In this document: piece by piece, positions 15,656 to 22,052 of the stretch
Layout: each line of letters starts with the position of its first letter
Numbering within the stretch: position 1 is the stretch's first letter
Assembly (NCBI GenBank): GCA_034716235.1
Contig: JAYEHH010000006.1
Span: 1 to 22,052, forward strand
Length of the DNA stretch: 22,052 nucleotides
Direction of reading: 5' to 3'
From: M55B174 sp034716235
GTDB lineage: Bacteria > Patescibacteriota > Minisyncoccia > CAIUEV01 > JAHKAQ01
Program-made: the position numbers and the translations under genes
The notes under the pieces: generated by a model
What the model was told of the DNA's origin: nothing
What the model saw: only the letters and a program-made list of their open reading frames with translations
The model's database searches: none

Positions 15656-15689
15656 GGAAAAATAATTATGAGTTGTTCTGTCTTTGCTT

Positions 15690-15798
15690 GTTGCCGAGTT
15701 TAGGAGAGCCTTTGGCTGGCAATTCCCTTTTCCCCTGTCATTCCCGTGAAAGTTAACTAATTCGTTGACAGATATGTCATTCCCGCGCAGGCGGGAAT
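15690..15798. repeat. Degenerate copy of the 74-bp module plus REP-like hairpin
   Basis: 15695-15727 (GCCGAGTTTAGGAGAGCC, then TGGCTGGCAATTCCC) is a diverged reverse-complement match to the module at 17468 and 21622. 15728-15745 is an exact inverted copy of 17645-17662. A hairpin ATTCCCGC-GCAG-GCGGGAAT follows at 15779-15798, of the TCATTCCCGCG type common between genes in many bacteria. The rest of 15656-16048 up to 15960 is AT-rich with no gene seen. Confidence 0.65.
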
Positions 15799-15967
15799 CC
15801 AGAAACTAGAATAAAATTTCTGAGACTAAATACAAATTAACAATTACTAGAAAGCTGACTTACATAAATTTTTAAGTTTTCTATAAATTTTCTAGAAGAA
15901 ATAAATACTGTTAAAAAATTGATTTACTATTACAATAAAATGAGGTTAGCCCAGTCTAAATATCTGG

Positions 15968-16012
15968 ACCCCCGCCTTCGCGGGGGTGACTAGCTACCAA
16001 GTAGCTAGTCAC
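15968..16012. repeat. Two adjoining perfect hairpins downstream of glyA
   Basis: ACCCCCGC-CTTC-GCGGGGGT (15968-15987) abuts and overlaps GTGACTAGCTAC-CAA-GTAGCTAGTCAC (15986-16012), a perfect 12-bp stem. AT-rich 9-bp units (ACTTTATGAACTTTATG, 16011-16027) join directly. The same order recurs, reversed, at 17378-17430. It lies 36 bp beyond the glyA stop, so it may also act as a transcript end or stabiliser. Confidence 0.8.
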
Positions 16013-16048
16013 TTTATGAACTTTATGGACTTGATAACTTCCCCGTCT

Positions 16049-17353
16049 TTACAGCTCTGGATAAATTGGGAATTGTTGACAAAGTTCTCTAACAATCTTT
16101 TCTGATTTCTTAATTACTTTTGAGTTTTTACGATTTTCTAAAGCGTCACTCATTGCTTCTGCTAGAATTTTCATCTCTTTTGCTTTCATCCCTCTGGTAG
16201 TGGCACAAGGAGTGCCTAATCTAATTCCACTTGGTGAAAAAGGCGAACGGGAATCATTAGGAATCATATTTTTATTAACCGAGATACCAATTTTATCTAA
16301 AAGTTTTTCCGCTTCCTCTCCATTAATTCCTTTAGAGGTAACATCCATTAAAATTAAATGGTTGTCGGTACCTCCAGAAATTAATTTGAAATCTCGCTCT
16401 AAAAAAACTTCTGCCATGACTTGAGCATTTGTAACAACCTGCTTGGCCCAATTTTTAAATTTACTGGTACCGGCTTCTTTTAAGGCCACCGCTATTCCGG
16501 CAATAGTATGCTCATGAGGTCCTCCCTGAAGTCCAGGAAAAATGGCTCGATCTATTAAAGATGGCAGATTCCTACGATTAATTTTCGCTGGTTTTTTTAG
16601 AGGGTTAGAAGTAGCCCCATTGCATAAAATAATTCCTGCTCGTGGTCCTCTTAAGGTTTTATGAGTAGTAGAGGTTATAACATCTGCCTTGCCTGCTGGA
16701 GATTGATGCACTCCAGCAACCACTAATCCTGCGATATGAGCAATATCTGCTACAAAAAAAGCTCCGTATTTTCTGGCTAATCTTCCAAAGGTTTTAAAAT
16801 CATACTCGCGAGGGTAAGCGGTAGCTCCAGCAAAAATAAGCTTGGGACGGTGTTTTTTTAAAAGTGCCTCCACTTGATTAAAGTCAATGAATCCATTTTT
16901 ATCAACTCCATAGCCAACCGAATTGAAGTAAATGCCAGAAAAATTAACTTTGTGACCATGAGTAAGATGTCCTCCGTGCTGAAGTTGCATTCCCATCACT
17001 GTATCTCCCGGTTTACAAAGAGCCAGATAAACAGCTTGATTGGCTGGACTGCCGGAATATGGCTGAACATTTACATGGCTAACTCCAAATAATTTTTTAG
17101 CTCTATCAATCGCTAATTGTTCTAATTTATCTGTATAAGTTTGCCCACCGTAATAACGCTTTTTAGGGAAACCTTCCGAATATTTATTATTAAAAATGGA
17201 TCCCATGGCCTCTAAAACAGCCCGGGAAGCATAATTTTCAGAAGGAATCATCTCCAAACCATTTTGTTGACGATCCAATTCTCCGGTTATTAAATTAAAC
17301 ACTGCCGGATCAGTTTTTTTAACATGAGAATATGCTTTGTGTCTTTCCTTCAT
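16049..17353 (-). CDS. glyA: Serine hydroxymethyltransferase
   Basis: GlyA is the PLP enzyme converting serine and THF to glycine and 5,10-methylene-THF, the substrate of FolD. The 434-residue protein shows IPSENYAS (36-43), the YYGGQ loop (67-71), GSPANQAVY (101-109), HGGHLTHG (126-133), D203 and H206 of the PLP site (VADIAHIAGL), and the Schiff-base lysine K232 in STTHKTLRGPR. Its length is typical (about 415-435). The ATG at 17353 gives the expected N-terminus. The gene is isolated between two repeat-rich gaps. Confidence 0.97.
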   Translation of the reverse strand: MKERHKAYSHVKKTDPAVFNLITGELDRQQNGLEMIPSENYASRAVLEAMGSIFNNKYSEGFPKKRYYGGQTYTDKLEQLAIDRAKKLFGVSHVNVQPYSGSPANQAVYLALCKPGDTVMGMQLQHGGHLTHGHKVNFSGIYFNSVGYGVDKNGFIDFNQVEALLKKHRPKLIFAGATAYPREYDFKTFGRLARKYGAFFVADIAHIAGLVVAGVHQSPAGKADVITSTTHKTLRGPRAGIILCNGATSNPLKKPAKINRRNLPSLIDRAIFPGLQGGPHEHTIAGIAVALKEAGTSKFKNWAKQVVTNAQVMAEVFLERDFKLISGGTDNHLILMDVTSKGINGEEAEKLLDKIGISVNKNMIPNDSRSPFSPSGIRLGTPCATTRGMKAKEMKILAEAMSDALENRKNSKVIKKSEKIVRELCQQFPIYPEL

Positions 17354-17395
17354 GGTGTTGGCTTAATTAGTTAGAAGGTGAAAAGTTTATAAAGT

Positions 17396-17662
17396 GACTT
17401 GTCACCCCCGCGAAGGCGGGGGTCCAGAGCAAATTTAGGAAAAACTAACTTGGTAAGGTGGGGGAAGGGAATCGCCAGCCAGAGGCCCGCCTAGACTCGG
17501 CGAGGCTGGCTGGTCGCTCTTCGAGCGAGATTCCCGTTTGCCTCGCCGTGTCACAAAACTGTAATGGGTACATTAGTTAGCGAGCTTAGGCGGGCTGGAG
17601 TTTATCCCGTCGGACCTGTCCCGCGAATGCTGGGATGACGGGACGGGAATGACAGGGGAAAA
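17396..17662. repeat. Composite repeat island between dut and glyA
   Basis: In order, the island holds GTGAC-TT-GTCAC and the hairpin CCCCCGC-GAAG-GCGGGGG (17404-17431 region); a stretch shared with 21580-21621 (GAGCAAATTTAGGAAAA); the 74-bp module identical to 21622-21695 (17468-17541); the 33-bp module (17608-17640) inside a TCCCGTC/GACGGGA stem; and GGGAATGACAGGGGAAAA (17645-17662). An AT-rich unit (AGTTTATAAAG, near 17385) abuts the left end. No gene is seen in 17354-17704. Confidence 0.85.
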
Positions 17663-17704
17663 AGACAAGACGAGAATGATTAATTATAACAAAATTTATC
17701 ACAA

Positions 17705-18127
17705 TTATCTGCCGGTGCTCCCAAATCCGTCCGCACCTCTATTAGTTTTTGGGAATTTATCAACTTCTTTGATCTTAGGTTTAATGACTTCTTGAATTAA
17801 AGCCTGAGCTATTTTTTGTCCTTTTACAATTTTATAATCTTTCTGCCCTAAATTTACCAGTCCAATAAACCATTCGCCAGTATAATTACTATCAAAAACT
17901 CCTCCTATTGTTTTGATACCATAATCTCGAGCAATCCCTGACTTGTCCCAAATTAATCCTACATAGCCTAATGGAATTTTTACCGCAATCCCTGTACGAC
18001 AAAAAATTCTTTCTCCAGATTTTAAATTAACATCTTCAACGGAGAACAGATCCATCCCCGCATCACCTTCTAAAGCAACTTTAGGAATTTTAGCAATGGG
18101 ATCAATTTTTTTAATTTGAACTTCCAT
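17705..18127 (-). CDS. dut: Deoxyuridine 5'-triphosphate nucleotidohydrolase
   Basis: dUTPase cleaves dUTP to dUMP and pyrophosphate, keeping uracil out of DNA and making dTMP precursor. The 140-residue protein has all five trimeric dUTPase motifs: AGMDL (23-27), KSGIARDYG (62-70, where most have RSG), GGVFDSNYTGEW with catalytic D79 (75-86), KGQKIAQALI (102-111) and the P-loop-like RGADGFGSTG (130-139). Lys in place of Arg at residue 62 is a small departure from the usual motif. It lies 63 bp after tmk, in a sensible pathway pairing. Confidence 0.95.
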   Translation of the reverse strand: MEVQIKKIDPIAKIPKVALEGDAGMDLFSVEDVNLKSGERIFCRTGIAVKIPLGYVGLIWDKSGIARDYGIKTIGGVFDSNYTGEWFIGLVNLGQKDYKIVKGQKIAQALIQEVIKPKIKEVDKFPKTNRGADGFGSTGR

Positions 18128-18190
18128 TTTATAGTTTAAACTTTTACAATTTAAGCTTGCAAATTATAACTCCAGAGAAATATATTTTTA

Positions 18191-18895
18191 CTATATTTTA
18201 AAATTACTTTTCACCGTCTCCCAAATCATATCACTAATTTCTTTTCTGGACAGTATTTTTCCTCTTTTGGCACAGTTTATTTTTATCCAGCTACCGCTGC
18301 CCTTAATCATTTTAACTGCACTCCTTCTCGCTTTAGTCAAATGATTAATATTATTTTCATGCAAATCCTTTTTCCTCTTGAATTTACCCTTTTTAGTTTT
18401 CTCTTCTCTTTCATTAAGTAAATCTTGCGAGACTTGAACAGGAACATCTAGATATAAAATCAACTGAGGCTTGGGTATTTTGAAAACATCAAACTCCATT
18501 TTATCCAACCATTCAATAAACTGTTGTCGCTCTTTTTTATTAGCTATTTTCCCACCTTGATGAATTTGGTTGGCGCTGGTATAGCGATCAGCTATTACAA
18601 AATATCCCTGATTTATCCAGTTTTCAATTGCTTGGCTAGATTCAAATCTATCGGCGGCATAAAGCACAGAGGCTATGCGAGGGCTTAACTTTACGAAATC
18701 TCCATGTTCGCCAGCCAAACATTCTCCTACAAATTTACCAAAGAAATTATTTTTATATCTCGGAAAATCAATCTTTTTTACTTTACAGCCCTCATTTTTT
18801 AATTTTTTGAACAGTAAATTTGTTTGAGTCGCCTTACCACTTCCATCTATCCCTTCAATCACTATAAATTTACCTTTTTTAAATTTAGCCCTCAT
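18191..18895 (-). CDS. tmk: Thymidylate kinase
   Basis: Tmk phosphorylates dTMP to dTDP. The 234-residue protein has the P-loop EGIDGSGKAT (14-23), FPRY (44-47, substrate contact), DRYTSANQIHQGG (103-115, the DRY motif) and an Arg-rich LID region near NEREEKTKKGKFKRKKDL (residues about 166-184), which is longer and more basic than in E. coli. The ATG is at 18895. It lies 28 bp after the HAD gene and before dut. The family call is firm; strict dTMP specificity is inferred. Confidence 0.93.
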   Translation of the reverse strand: MRAKFKKGKFIVIEGIDGSGKATQTNLLFKKLKNEGCKVKKIDFPRYKNNFFGKFVGECLAGEHGDFVKLSPRIASVLYAADRFESSQAIENWINQGYFVIADRYTSANQIHQGGKIANKKERQQFIEWLDKMEFDVFKIPKPQLILYLDVPVQVSQDLLNEREEKTKKGKFKRKKDLHENNINHLTKARRSAVKMIKGSGSWIKINCAKRGKILSRKEISDMIWETVKSNFKI

Positions 18896-18923
18896 GGTTC
18901 TAAAATTTTTAATTCATAATTCC

Positions 18924-19568
18924 CTAAAGCCATTTTTCCAAGTCATAAATTGTTGGCAAGGAAAGGTCTGCATTTTTAGACTGTTTCCAAACCATCACCG
19001 TTTGCATCCCTGCTCTTTTGGCTGGAATAATATCTTGAGCCTCTTTATCTCCTACAAATAAATGCTCTCGAGGCTTACCTTTTGTCATTTTAATAAGTTT
19101 TGAAAAACTTTTACCATTGAACTTGCCACTTTTTTCCGAATCACCAAAAATTTTATACTGAAAATCATTTTTAGGATCAATACCTAATTTTTTTAATTTT
19201 AAATAAGCATCAGCTTTGGCTGATGCAGTAACTAAAAATAAAACATACTTTTCCTGTAAATACTTTATCAAATCAACGAGCCTTTGATCCTTTTTAAGAT
19301 AAAGATGAGTCTTGGCTTTTGTTGAAGCTCGCATAGCAAAATTCTCTGGATCTTTAATCCCCATTGCCCTAGCTATCGCACAACCACCCGTAATAGTTTT
19401 ACGGTATTCTAAAAATTTCTTTTTTGCTTCTTGATAGCTAATTTCAAACTCGGATGCCATTAATGTATACCAAGCATTTCTAAAAGCTTCTTCTACTTTT
19501 TTATTTTCTTTATAAAGAGTTAAATCAAGATCAAGACCAACAAATTTAATTAGTGGAGGATGAATCAC
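18924..19568 (-). CDS. HAD-superfamily hydrolase (phosphatase-like)
   Basis: The 214-residue haloacid-dehalogenase-fold protein has motif I GLDLDLTLY with nucleophile D13 and acid/base D15, a helical cap (about 20-95), motif II in LFLVTASAK, a lysine in the KGKPREHLF region, and motif III VGDKEAQDIIPAKRAGM that binds Mg. The pattern resembles the phosphoglycolate phosphatase/PGMB-like group (subfamily IA) acting on small phosphorylated metabolites; the substrate is unknown. The start is GTG at 19568, 27 bp after rplA. It separates the ribosomal genes from tmk-dut in one direction of transcription. Confidence 0.85.
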   Translation of the reverse strand: MIHPPLIKFVGLDLDLTLYKENKKVEEAFRNAWYTLMASEFEISYQEAKKKFLEYRKTITGGCAIARAMGIKDPENFAMRASTKAKTHLYLKKDQRLVDLIKYLQEKYVLFLVTASAKADAYLKLKKLGIDPKNDFQYKIFGDSEKSGKFNGKSFSKLIKMTKGKPREHLFVGDKEAQDIIPAKRAGMQTVMVWKQSKNADLSLPTIYDLEKWL

Positions 19569-19595
19569 TGTTTTTATATTTACTGTTTATTGCTA

Positions 19596-20267
19596 CTAAC
19601 CTATTTTAATCCCTGGCCCCATAGTGGTAGAAACAGAAATACTTTTAATAAATTTTCCTTTAAGTTTTGTAGGTTTTTGTTTCTCCAGAACAGCCATCAA
19701 GGCTTTATAATTCTCAATAAGTTCTTCTTTTTTAAAAGATAATTTCCCAATAACCTGATGAATACAACCTCCGCTGTCATTTTTTAAATCAGTTTTTCCT
19801 TTACGCAAAAGACTTATCGCTTTTTTAATATTTTCAGTTACCGTTTCCGCTTTAGGATTGGGCATCAGTCCTTTAGGACCTAGCACTTTAGCAATTCGTG
19901 CTAATTGAGACATTATTTGAGGAGTAGCTAAAGCAACATCAAAAACAATCTTACCAGTTTTCCCCATTTCTTCAATTTCCGATGCACCAAACACGAAATC
20001 TGCCCCTGCTTTTTTAGCTTCTTTGGCTTTATCCCCTTCAGCAAAGACAGCAATCTTAAGAACTTTTCCTGTTCCATTGGGAAACTCAACCGAGGTTCTT
20101 ATTTGTTGATCCGATTTAGCAGGATCTAGCCCAAATTTAATATGAATCTCTACGCTTTCATCAAATTTTGCCTGCTTAAAGTCCTTAAAAGACTCAATAG
20201 CCTTATCAATAGCTTTTACGCCTTTAATTTTTTCTAAATTGTTACGATAACGTTTACTCTGTTTCAT
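19596..20267 (-). CDS. rplA: 50S ribosomal protein uL1
   Basis: uL1 forms the mobile L1 stalk that helps E-site tRNA leave, and in many bacteria it represses its own rplKA mRNA. The 223-residue protein has the signature VLGPKGLMPNPK (128-139), preceded by GADFVFG, and ends MGPGIKIG. The ATG is at 20267, 25 bp after rplK. The usual next genes rplJ and rplL are absent; the HAD gene follows instead. Some Patescibacteria lack L1, so its intact presence may help place the organism. Confidence 0.97.
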   Translation of the reverse strand: MKQSKRYRNNLEKIKGVKAIDKAIESFKDFKQAKFDESVEIHIKFGLDPAKSDQQIRTSVEFPNGTGKVLKIAVFAEGDKAKEAKKAGADFVFGASEIEEMGKTGKIVFDVALATPQIMSQLARIAKVLGPKGLMPNPKAETVTENIKKAISLLRKGKTDLKNDSGGCIHQVIGKLSFKKEELIENYKALMAVLEKQKPTKLKGKFIKSISVSTTMGPGIKIG

Positions 20268-20292
20268 TGTCTAGATTTATTCTTCAAAATTA

Positions 20293-20718
20293 TTATTTCT
20301 TTTCTACGGTTACTCCCATACTTCTGGCAGTACCGGCAATGATTTTTCTAGCAGCGTCAATATCATTGGCATTTAAATCCTCTTTTTTCCTTTCGGCTAT
20401 TTCCTCTAATTGTTTTTCGGTAATTTTACCTACTTTATCTTTTTGAGGAACACCAGAACCTTTTTTAAGGTTCACCGCCTTTTTAATAAGCTGGGAGGCA
20501 GGAGGACTCTTCATGGAAAAATCAAAACTTTGATCTTCCCAAATAGTTATTTCAACCGGAACAATGTCTCCTCCCATATCTTTTGTTTTTTCATTAAACC
20601 GGGTACAAAAATCCTGGATATTCAAACCATGTTGCCCCAATGCTGGGCCAACTGGAGGAGCAGGATTAGCTTTACCTGCCGGAATTTGAAGTTTTACAAC
20701 AGCTTTTACCTCTTTCAT
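20293..20718 (-). CDS. rplK: 50S ribosomal protein uL11
   Basis: uL11 forms the base of the GTPase-associated stalk with 23S rRNA. The 141-residue protein has the N-terminal proline loop PAGKANPAPPVGPALGQHG (13-31) and the rRNA-binding C-domain with TARSMGVTVE at the end. Its length matches the family. The ATG is at 20718, 11 bp after the nusG stop, so it is co-transcribed with secE-nusG as in most bacteria. Confidence 0.97.
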   Translation of the reverse strand: MKEVKAVVKLQIPAGKANPAPPVGPALGQHGLNIQDFCTRFNEKTKDMGGDIVPVEITIWEDQSFDFSMKSPPASQLIKKAVNLKKGSGVPQKDKVGKITEKQLEEIAERKKEDLNANDIDAARKIIAGTARSMGVTVEKK

Positions 20719-20729
20719 AATATATAAAA

Positions 20730-21293
20730 CTAAAGTTTATTAACTTGAAGAAAATCGAGTTCAATAGGTGTTTCTCGACTAAATAAATTGGCTAATACTC
20801 TAATCTTCCCCCTGTCTTTATCAACGCTTTGAATTTTTCCATCAAAATCTTTAAAGGGCCCATCAATAATTTTAACCGCATCTCCTTTATTTAGATTAAT
20901 TTCATATTTAGGATCTTTGACTCCCATTCGCCGTTTAATCGTTCTTACTTCCTCGTCAGAAATAGGGATAGGAGTGGTTCCCGCTCCAGTAAATCCAGTT
21001 ACATTGGGAGTATTTCTAACCACATACCAAGAATCATCGGTAACAATCATCTCCACTAACACATAACCAGGGAAAACCCGCTCTTTTATCACTTTTCTCT
21101 TGCCATTTTTAATTTTAATTCTTTTCTCGGTAGGAACAAGAACGCTAAAAATTTTATCTTGCATATCCAAAGATTCTATTCTTTGTCGAAGGTTCTTGGC
21201 AACATTTTCTTCATACCCTGAATAAGTATGGAGAACATACCAGGCCTTATGTTTTTCTAATTTTTGTTTCACACCTTCCTCTGTCTTTTTCAT
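20730..21293 (-). CDS. nusG: Transcription termination/antitermination protein NusG
   Basis: NusG binds RNA polymerase, suppresses or promotes pausing, and links it to Rho or ribosomes. The 187-residue protein has an NGN domain (about 15-105: WYVLHTYSGYEENVAKNL, then FPGYVLVEM) and a KOW domain (about 135-170: GDAVKIIDGPFKDFDGKI). The N-terminus has about 14 extra charged residues. Its ATG overlaps the secE TGA as ATGA, giving translational coupling. Confidence 0.97.
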   Translation of the reverse strand: MKKTEEGVKQKLEKHKAWYVLHTYSGYEENVAKNLRQRIESLDMQDKIFSVLVPTEKRIKIKNGKRKVIKERVFPGYVLVEMIVTDDSWYVVRNTPNVTGFTGAGTTPIPISDEEVRTIKRRMGVKDPKYEINLNKGDAVKIIDGPFKDFDGKIQSVDKDRGKIRVLANLFSRETPIELDFLQVNKL

Positions 21294-21469
21294 AAAACTT
21301 TAGTTACCAAATGGTTAAAAATAAAATCTAACATCCCTAAAAACACAGCCACCGCTAAACTTGCTAGAATAACCGTTTTTGTGAGCTTCATCACCTGTTT
21401 CTTTGTTGGCCATTTAACTTTATCCAGCTCAGCTTTAGCGCTTTTTAGAAATTTAAAAATCTTTTTCAT
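21290..21469 (-). CDS. secE: Preprotein translocase subunit SecE
   Basis: SecE is the small clamp subunit of the SecYEG channel in the inner membrane. From ATG 21469 the product is 59 residues: a short amphipathic helix with AELDKVKWPTKKQVMKLT (family pattern AELxKVxWPTxxEV) and one membrane span (about 36-56, TVILASLAVAVFLGML onward). The frame is open farther up to 21586, but that stretch covers the promoter and leader hairpin, so the internal ATG is the real start. Single-span, short SecE is normal outside the gamma-proteobacteria. The stop TGA overlaps the nusG ATG. Confidence 0.94.
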   Translation of the reverse strand: MKKIFKFLKSAKAELDKVKWPTKKQVMKLTKTVILASLAVAVFLGMLDFIFNHLVTKVL

Positions 21470-21481
21470 GTCTTCTTTTTT

Positions 21482-21501
21482 AAAAAGACCCCTCGGAGGC
21501 C
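21482..21501 (-). terminator. Terminator-like hairpin in the secE leader
   Basis: On the minus strand GGCCTC-CGA-GGGGTC (21501-21487) forms a 6-bp stem with some G-T pairs and is followed by five Ts. It lies about 10 bases after the predicted transcription start and 12 bp before the secE ATG. It could be an attenuator, or a leftover terminator for upstream transcription. Confidence 0.55.
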
Positions 21502-21517
21502 TTTCTAATCTAATTAA

Positions 21518-21546
21518 ATAATAATCTTCTGATTGGAGAATGTCAA
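21518..21546 (-). promoter_or_regulatory. Strong sigma-70-type promoter for secE-nusG-rplKA
   Basis: On the minus strand a perfect TTGACA (21546-21541) is followed by exactly 17 bases and TATTAT (21523-21518), five of six matches to TATAAT. Transcription should begin near 21511, giving a leader of about 42 bases before the secE ATG. It is the best promoter in the window. A mobile-looking repeat begins only about 10 bp upstream of the -35 box. Confidence 0.8.
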
Positions 21547-21555
21547 CTTTTCCGG

Positions 21556-21718
21556 TCATCTCCGCGAAAGCGGAGATCCCGAGCAAATTTAGGAAAAGTT
21601 AATTTGGCAAGGAGGGGAAAAGGAATCGCCAGCCAGAGGCCCGCCTAGACTCGGCGAGGCTGGCTGGTCGCTCTTCGAGCGAGATTCCCGTTTGCGCGGG
21701 GGTGACATATACATCGGG
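21556..21718. repeat. Composite repeat upstream of secE (second copy of 17404-17541)
   Basis: This copy holds a hairpin ATCTCCGC-GAAA-GCGGAGAT (21558-21577 region), GAGCAAATTTAGGAAAA, then the 74-bp module at 21622-21695, identical to 17468-17541. The module contains GCCAGCC/GGCTGGC arms and CGCTCTTCGAGCG. After it come GCGGGGGTGAC and CATCGGGAATGACC. The two copies are in the same orientation, with about 4.15 kb between them. Confidence 0.9.
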
Positions 21719-21757
21719 AATGACCGAAAAAGGCTGGCTTCGTCATTTCATTCCGTG

Positions 21758-21838
21758 CCTGCCTGCCGCCTGACTACCGCCTGACTACCGCCTGCCTACC
21801 GCCTGCCTACCGTGAGGTAGGTGAGGTAGGTGAGGTAG
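21758..21838. repeat. Five 11-bp repeats facing three 9-bp repeats
   Basis: Units of CCTGMCTACCG occupy 21758-21812 (five units, the first reading CCTGCCTGCCG). They are followed at once by TGAGGTAGG units at 21813-21838 (the third is incomplete). The arrays are partly complementary: CCTACC-GTGA-GGTAGG forms a hairpin at the junction. Confidence 0.9.
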
Positions 21839-21847
21839 ACAAAGACA

Positions 21848-21911
21848 GAAACTTTACAAACTTGGTCACTTTACAAACTTTATGAACTTTATAACTTTAC
21901 AAACTTTCCAC
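21848..21911. repeat. AT-rich ACTTTA(C/T)(A/G)AA repeat array
   Basis: AACTTTACAAACTT, CACTTTACAAACTTTATGAA and CTTTATAACTTTACAAACT are degenerate forms of the 9-bp unit flanking the four-helix-bundle gene, but no such gene is present here. The array lies just downstream of the glycosyltransferase stop. Between 21719 and 21921 only repeats are seen. Confidence 0.7.
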
Positions 21912-21921
21912 TCTATAACCT

Positions 21922-22052
21922 TTACCCCTCCACCAGCTCCACAAATTCTTTAGCACATTGTTTCCAGGAAAATTTCTTGGCTTGCTTCAAACCACTAATC
22001 TTTAACACTTCTTTCAATTTTCTATCTTTAATCCCCCTTTCTATTGCCCAAG
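21922..22052 (-). CDS. C-terminus of a probable family-4-type glycosyltransferase (partial)
   Basis: On the minus strand the frame is open from the window edge (first whole codon 22050-22048) to a TAA at 21924-21922, giving 42 residues. The end GLKQAKKFSWKQCAKEFVELVE resembles the last helix of GT4 glycosyltransferases (pattern A-x-x-FSW-x-x-x-A-x-x-x-L/F-x-x-Y/V). The sugar substrate and the rest of the protein lie outside the window. It is followed by about 450 bases of repeats and the secE promoter, so it belongs to another transcription unit. Confidence 0.6.
   Translation of the reverse strand, partial: WAIERGIKDRKLKEVLKISGLKQAKKFSWKQCAKEFVELVEG

Noticed and set aside
21470..21586. Longer SecE starting at the upstream ATG (98 residues)
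   Set aside because: The added 39 residues are the translation of the promoter, leader hairpin and repeat edge; the SecE family begins at the internal MKKIFKFLK.

Overview
The window is an AT-rich, mostly minus-strand stretch of bacterial core genome. Compact housekeeping genes, few clear Shine-Dalgarno sites, some TTG/GTG starts, a four-helix-bundle (S23/IVP-type) gene and intergenic hairpin repeats suggest a Patescibacteria (CPR) member, perhaps Parcubacteria. That placement is inference from gene content and style, not from a marker-gene tree. UGA is a normal stop here: secE and the TPR-protein gene end in TGA, and prfB carries the classic in-frame UGA frameshift site. A recoded-UGA lineage is therefore unlikely.

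Layout. 1-1138: a SAM methyltransferase gene (minus) enclosed by imperfect inverted repeats. 1139-3241: recG (plus). 3252-13648: a long minus-strand series, in transcription order prfB, ftsE, ftsX, TPR membrane protein, tRNA-Thr, rpsB, tsf, CheY-like receiver, scpA, unknown membrane protein, scpB, dacA, mraY. It joins translation, division, chromosome segregation and peptidoglycan synthesis. 13649-14806: an accessory island on the plus strand with a four-helix-bundle gene broken by a TGA and bracketed by inverted 9-bp repeat arrays, then tRNA-Gly(CCC) followed by three extra copies of its own 3' tail. 14807-21469 (minus): secE, nusG, rplK, rplA, HAD phosphatase, tmk, dut, glyA, folD. 21922-22052: the C-terminus of a probable glycosyltransferase.

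How the genes work together. secE-nusG-rplK-rplA is the usual secretion/transcription/ribosome cluster and has a near-consensus promoter plus a terminator-like hairpin in its leader. tmk and dut supply dTTP precursors and remove dUTP; glyA and folD run one-carbon metabolism. ftsEX, mraY and dacA build or remodel the wall; scpA and scpB are the non-SMC condensin subunits.

The unexplained structure lies between genes. At least five families of short repeats recur in mosaic combinations: 9-bp AT-rich arrays, GC-rich REP-like hairpins, an exact 74-bp module, an exact 33-bp module found inside two different stems, and tRNA-Gly tail copies. They look like a non-autonomous repeat network with nested insertions. 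No transposase gene is present in the window.
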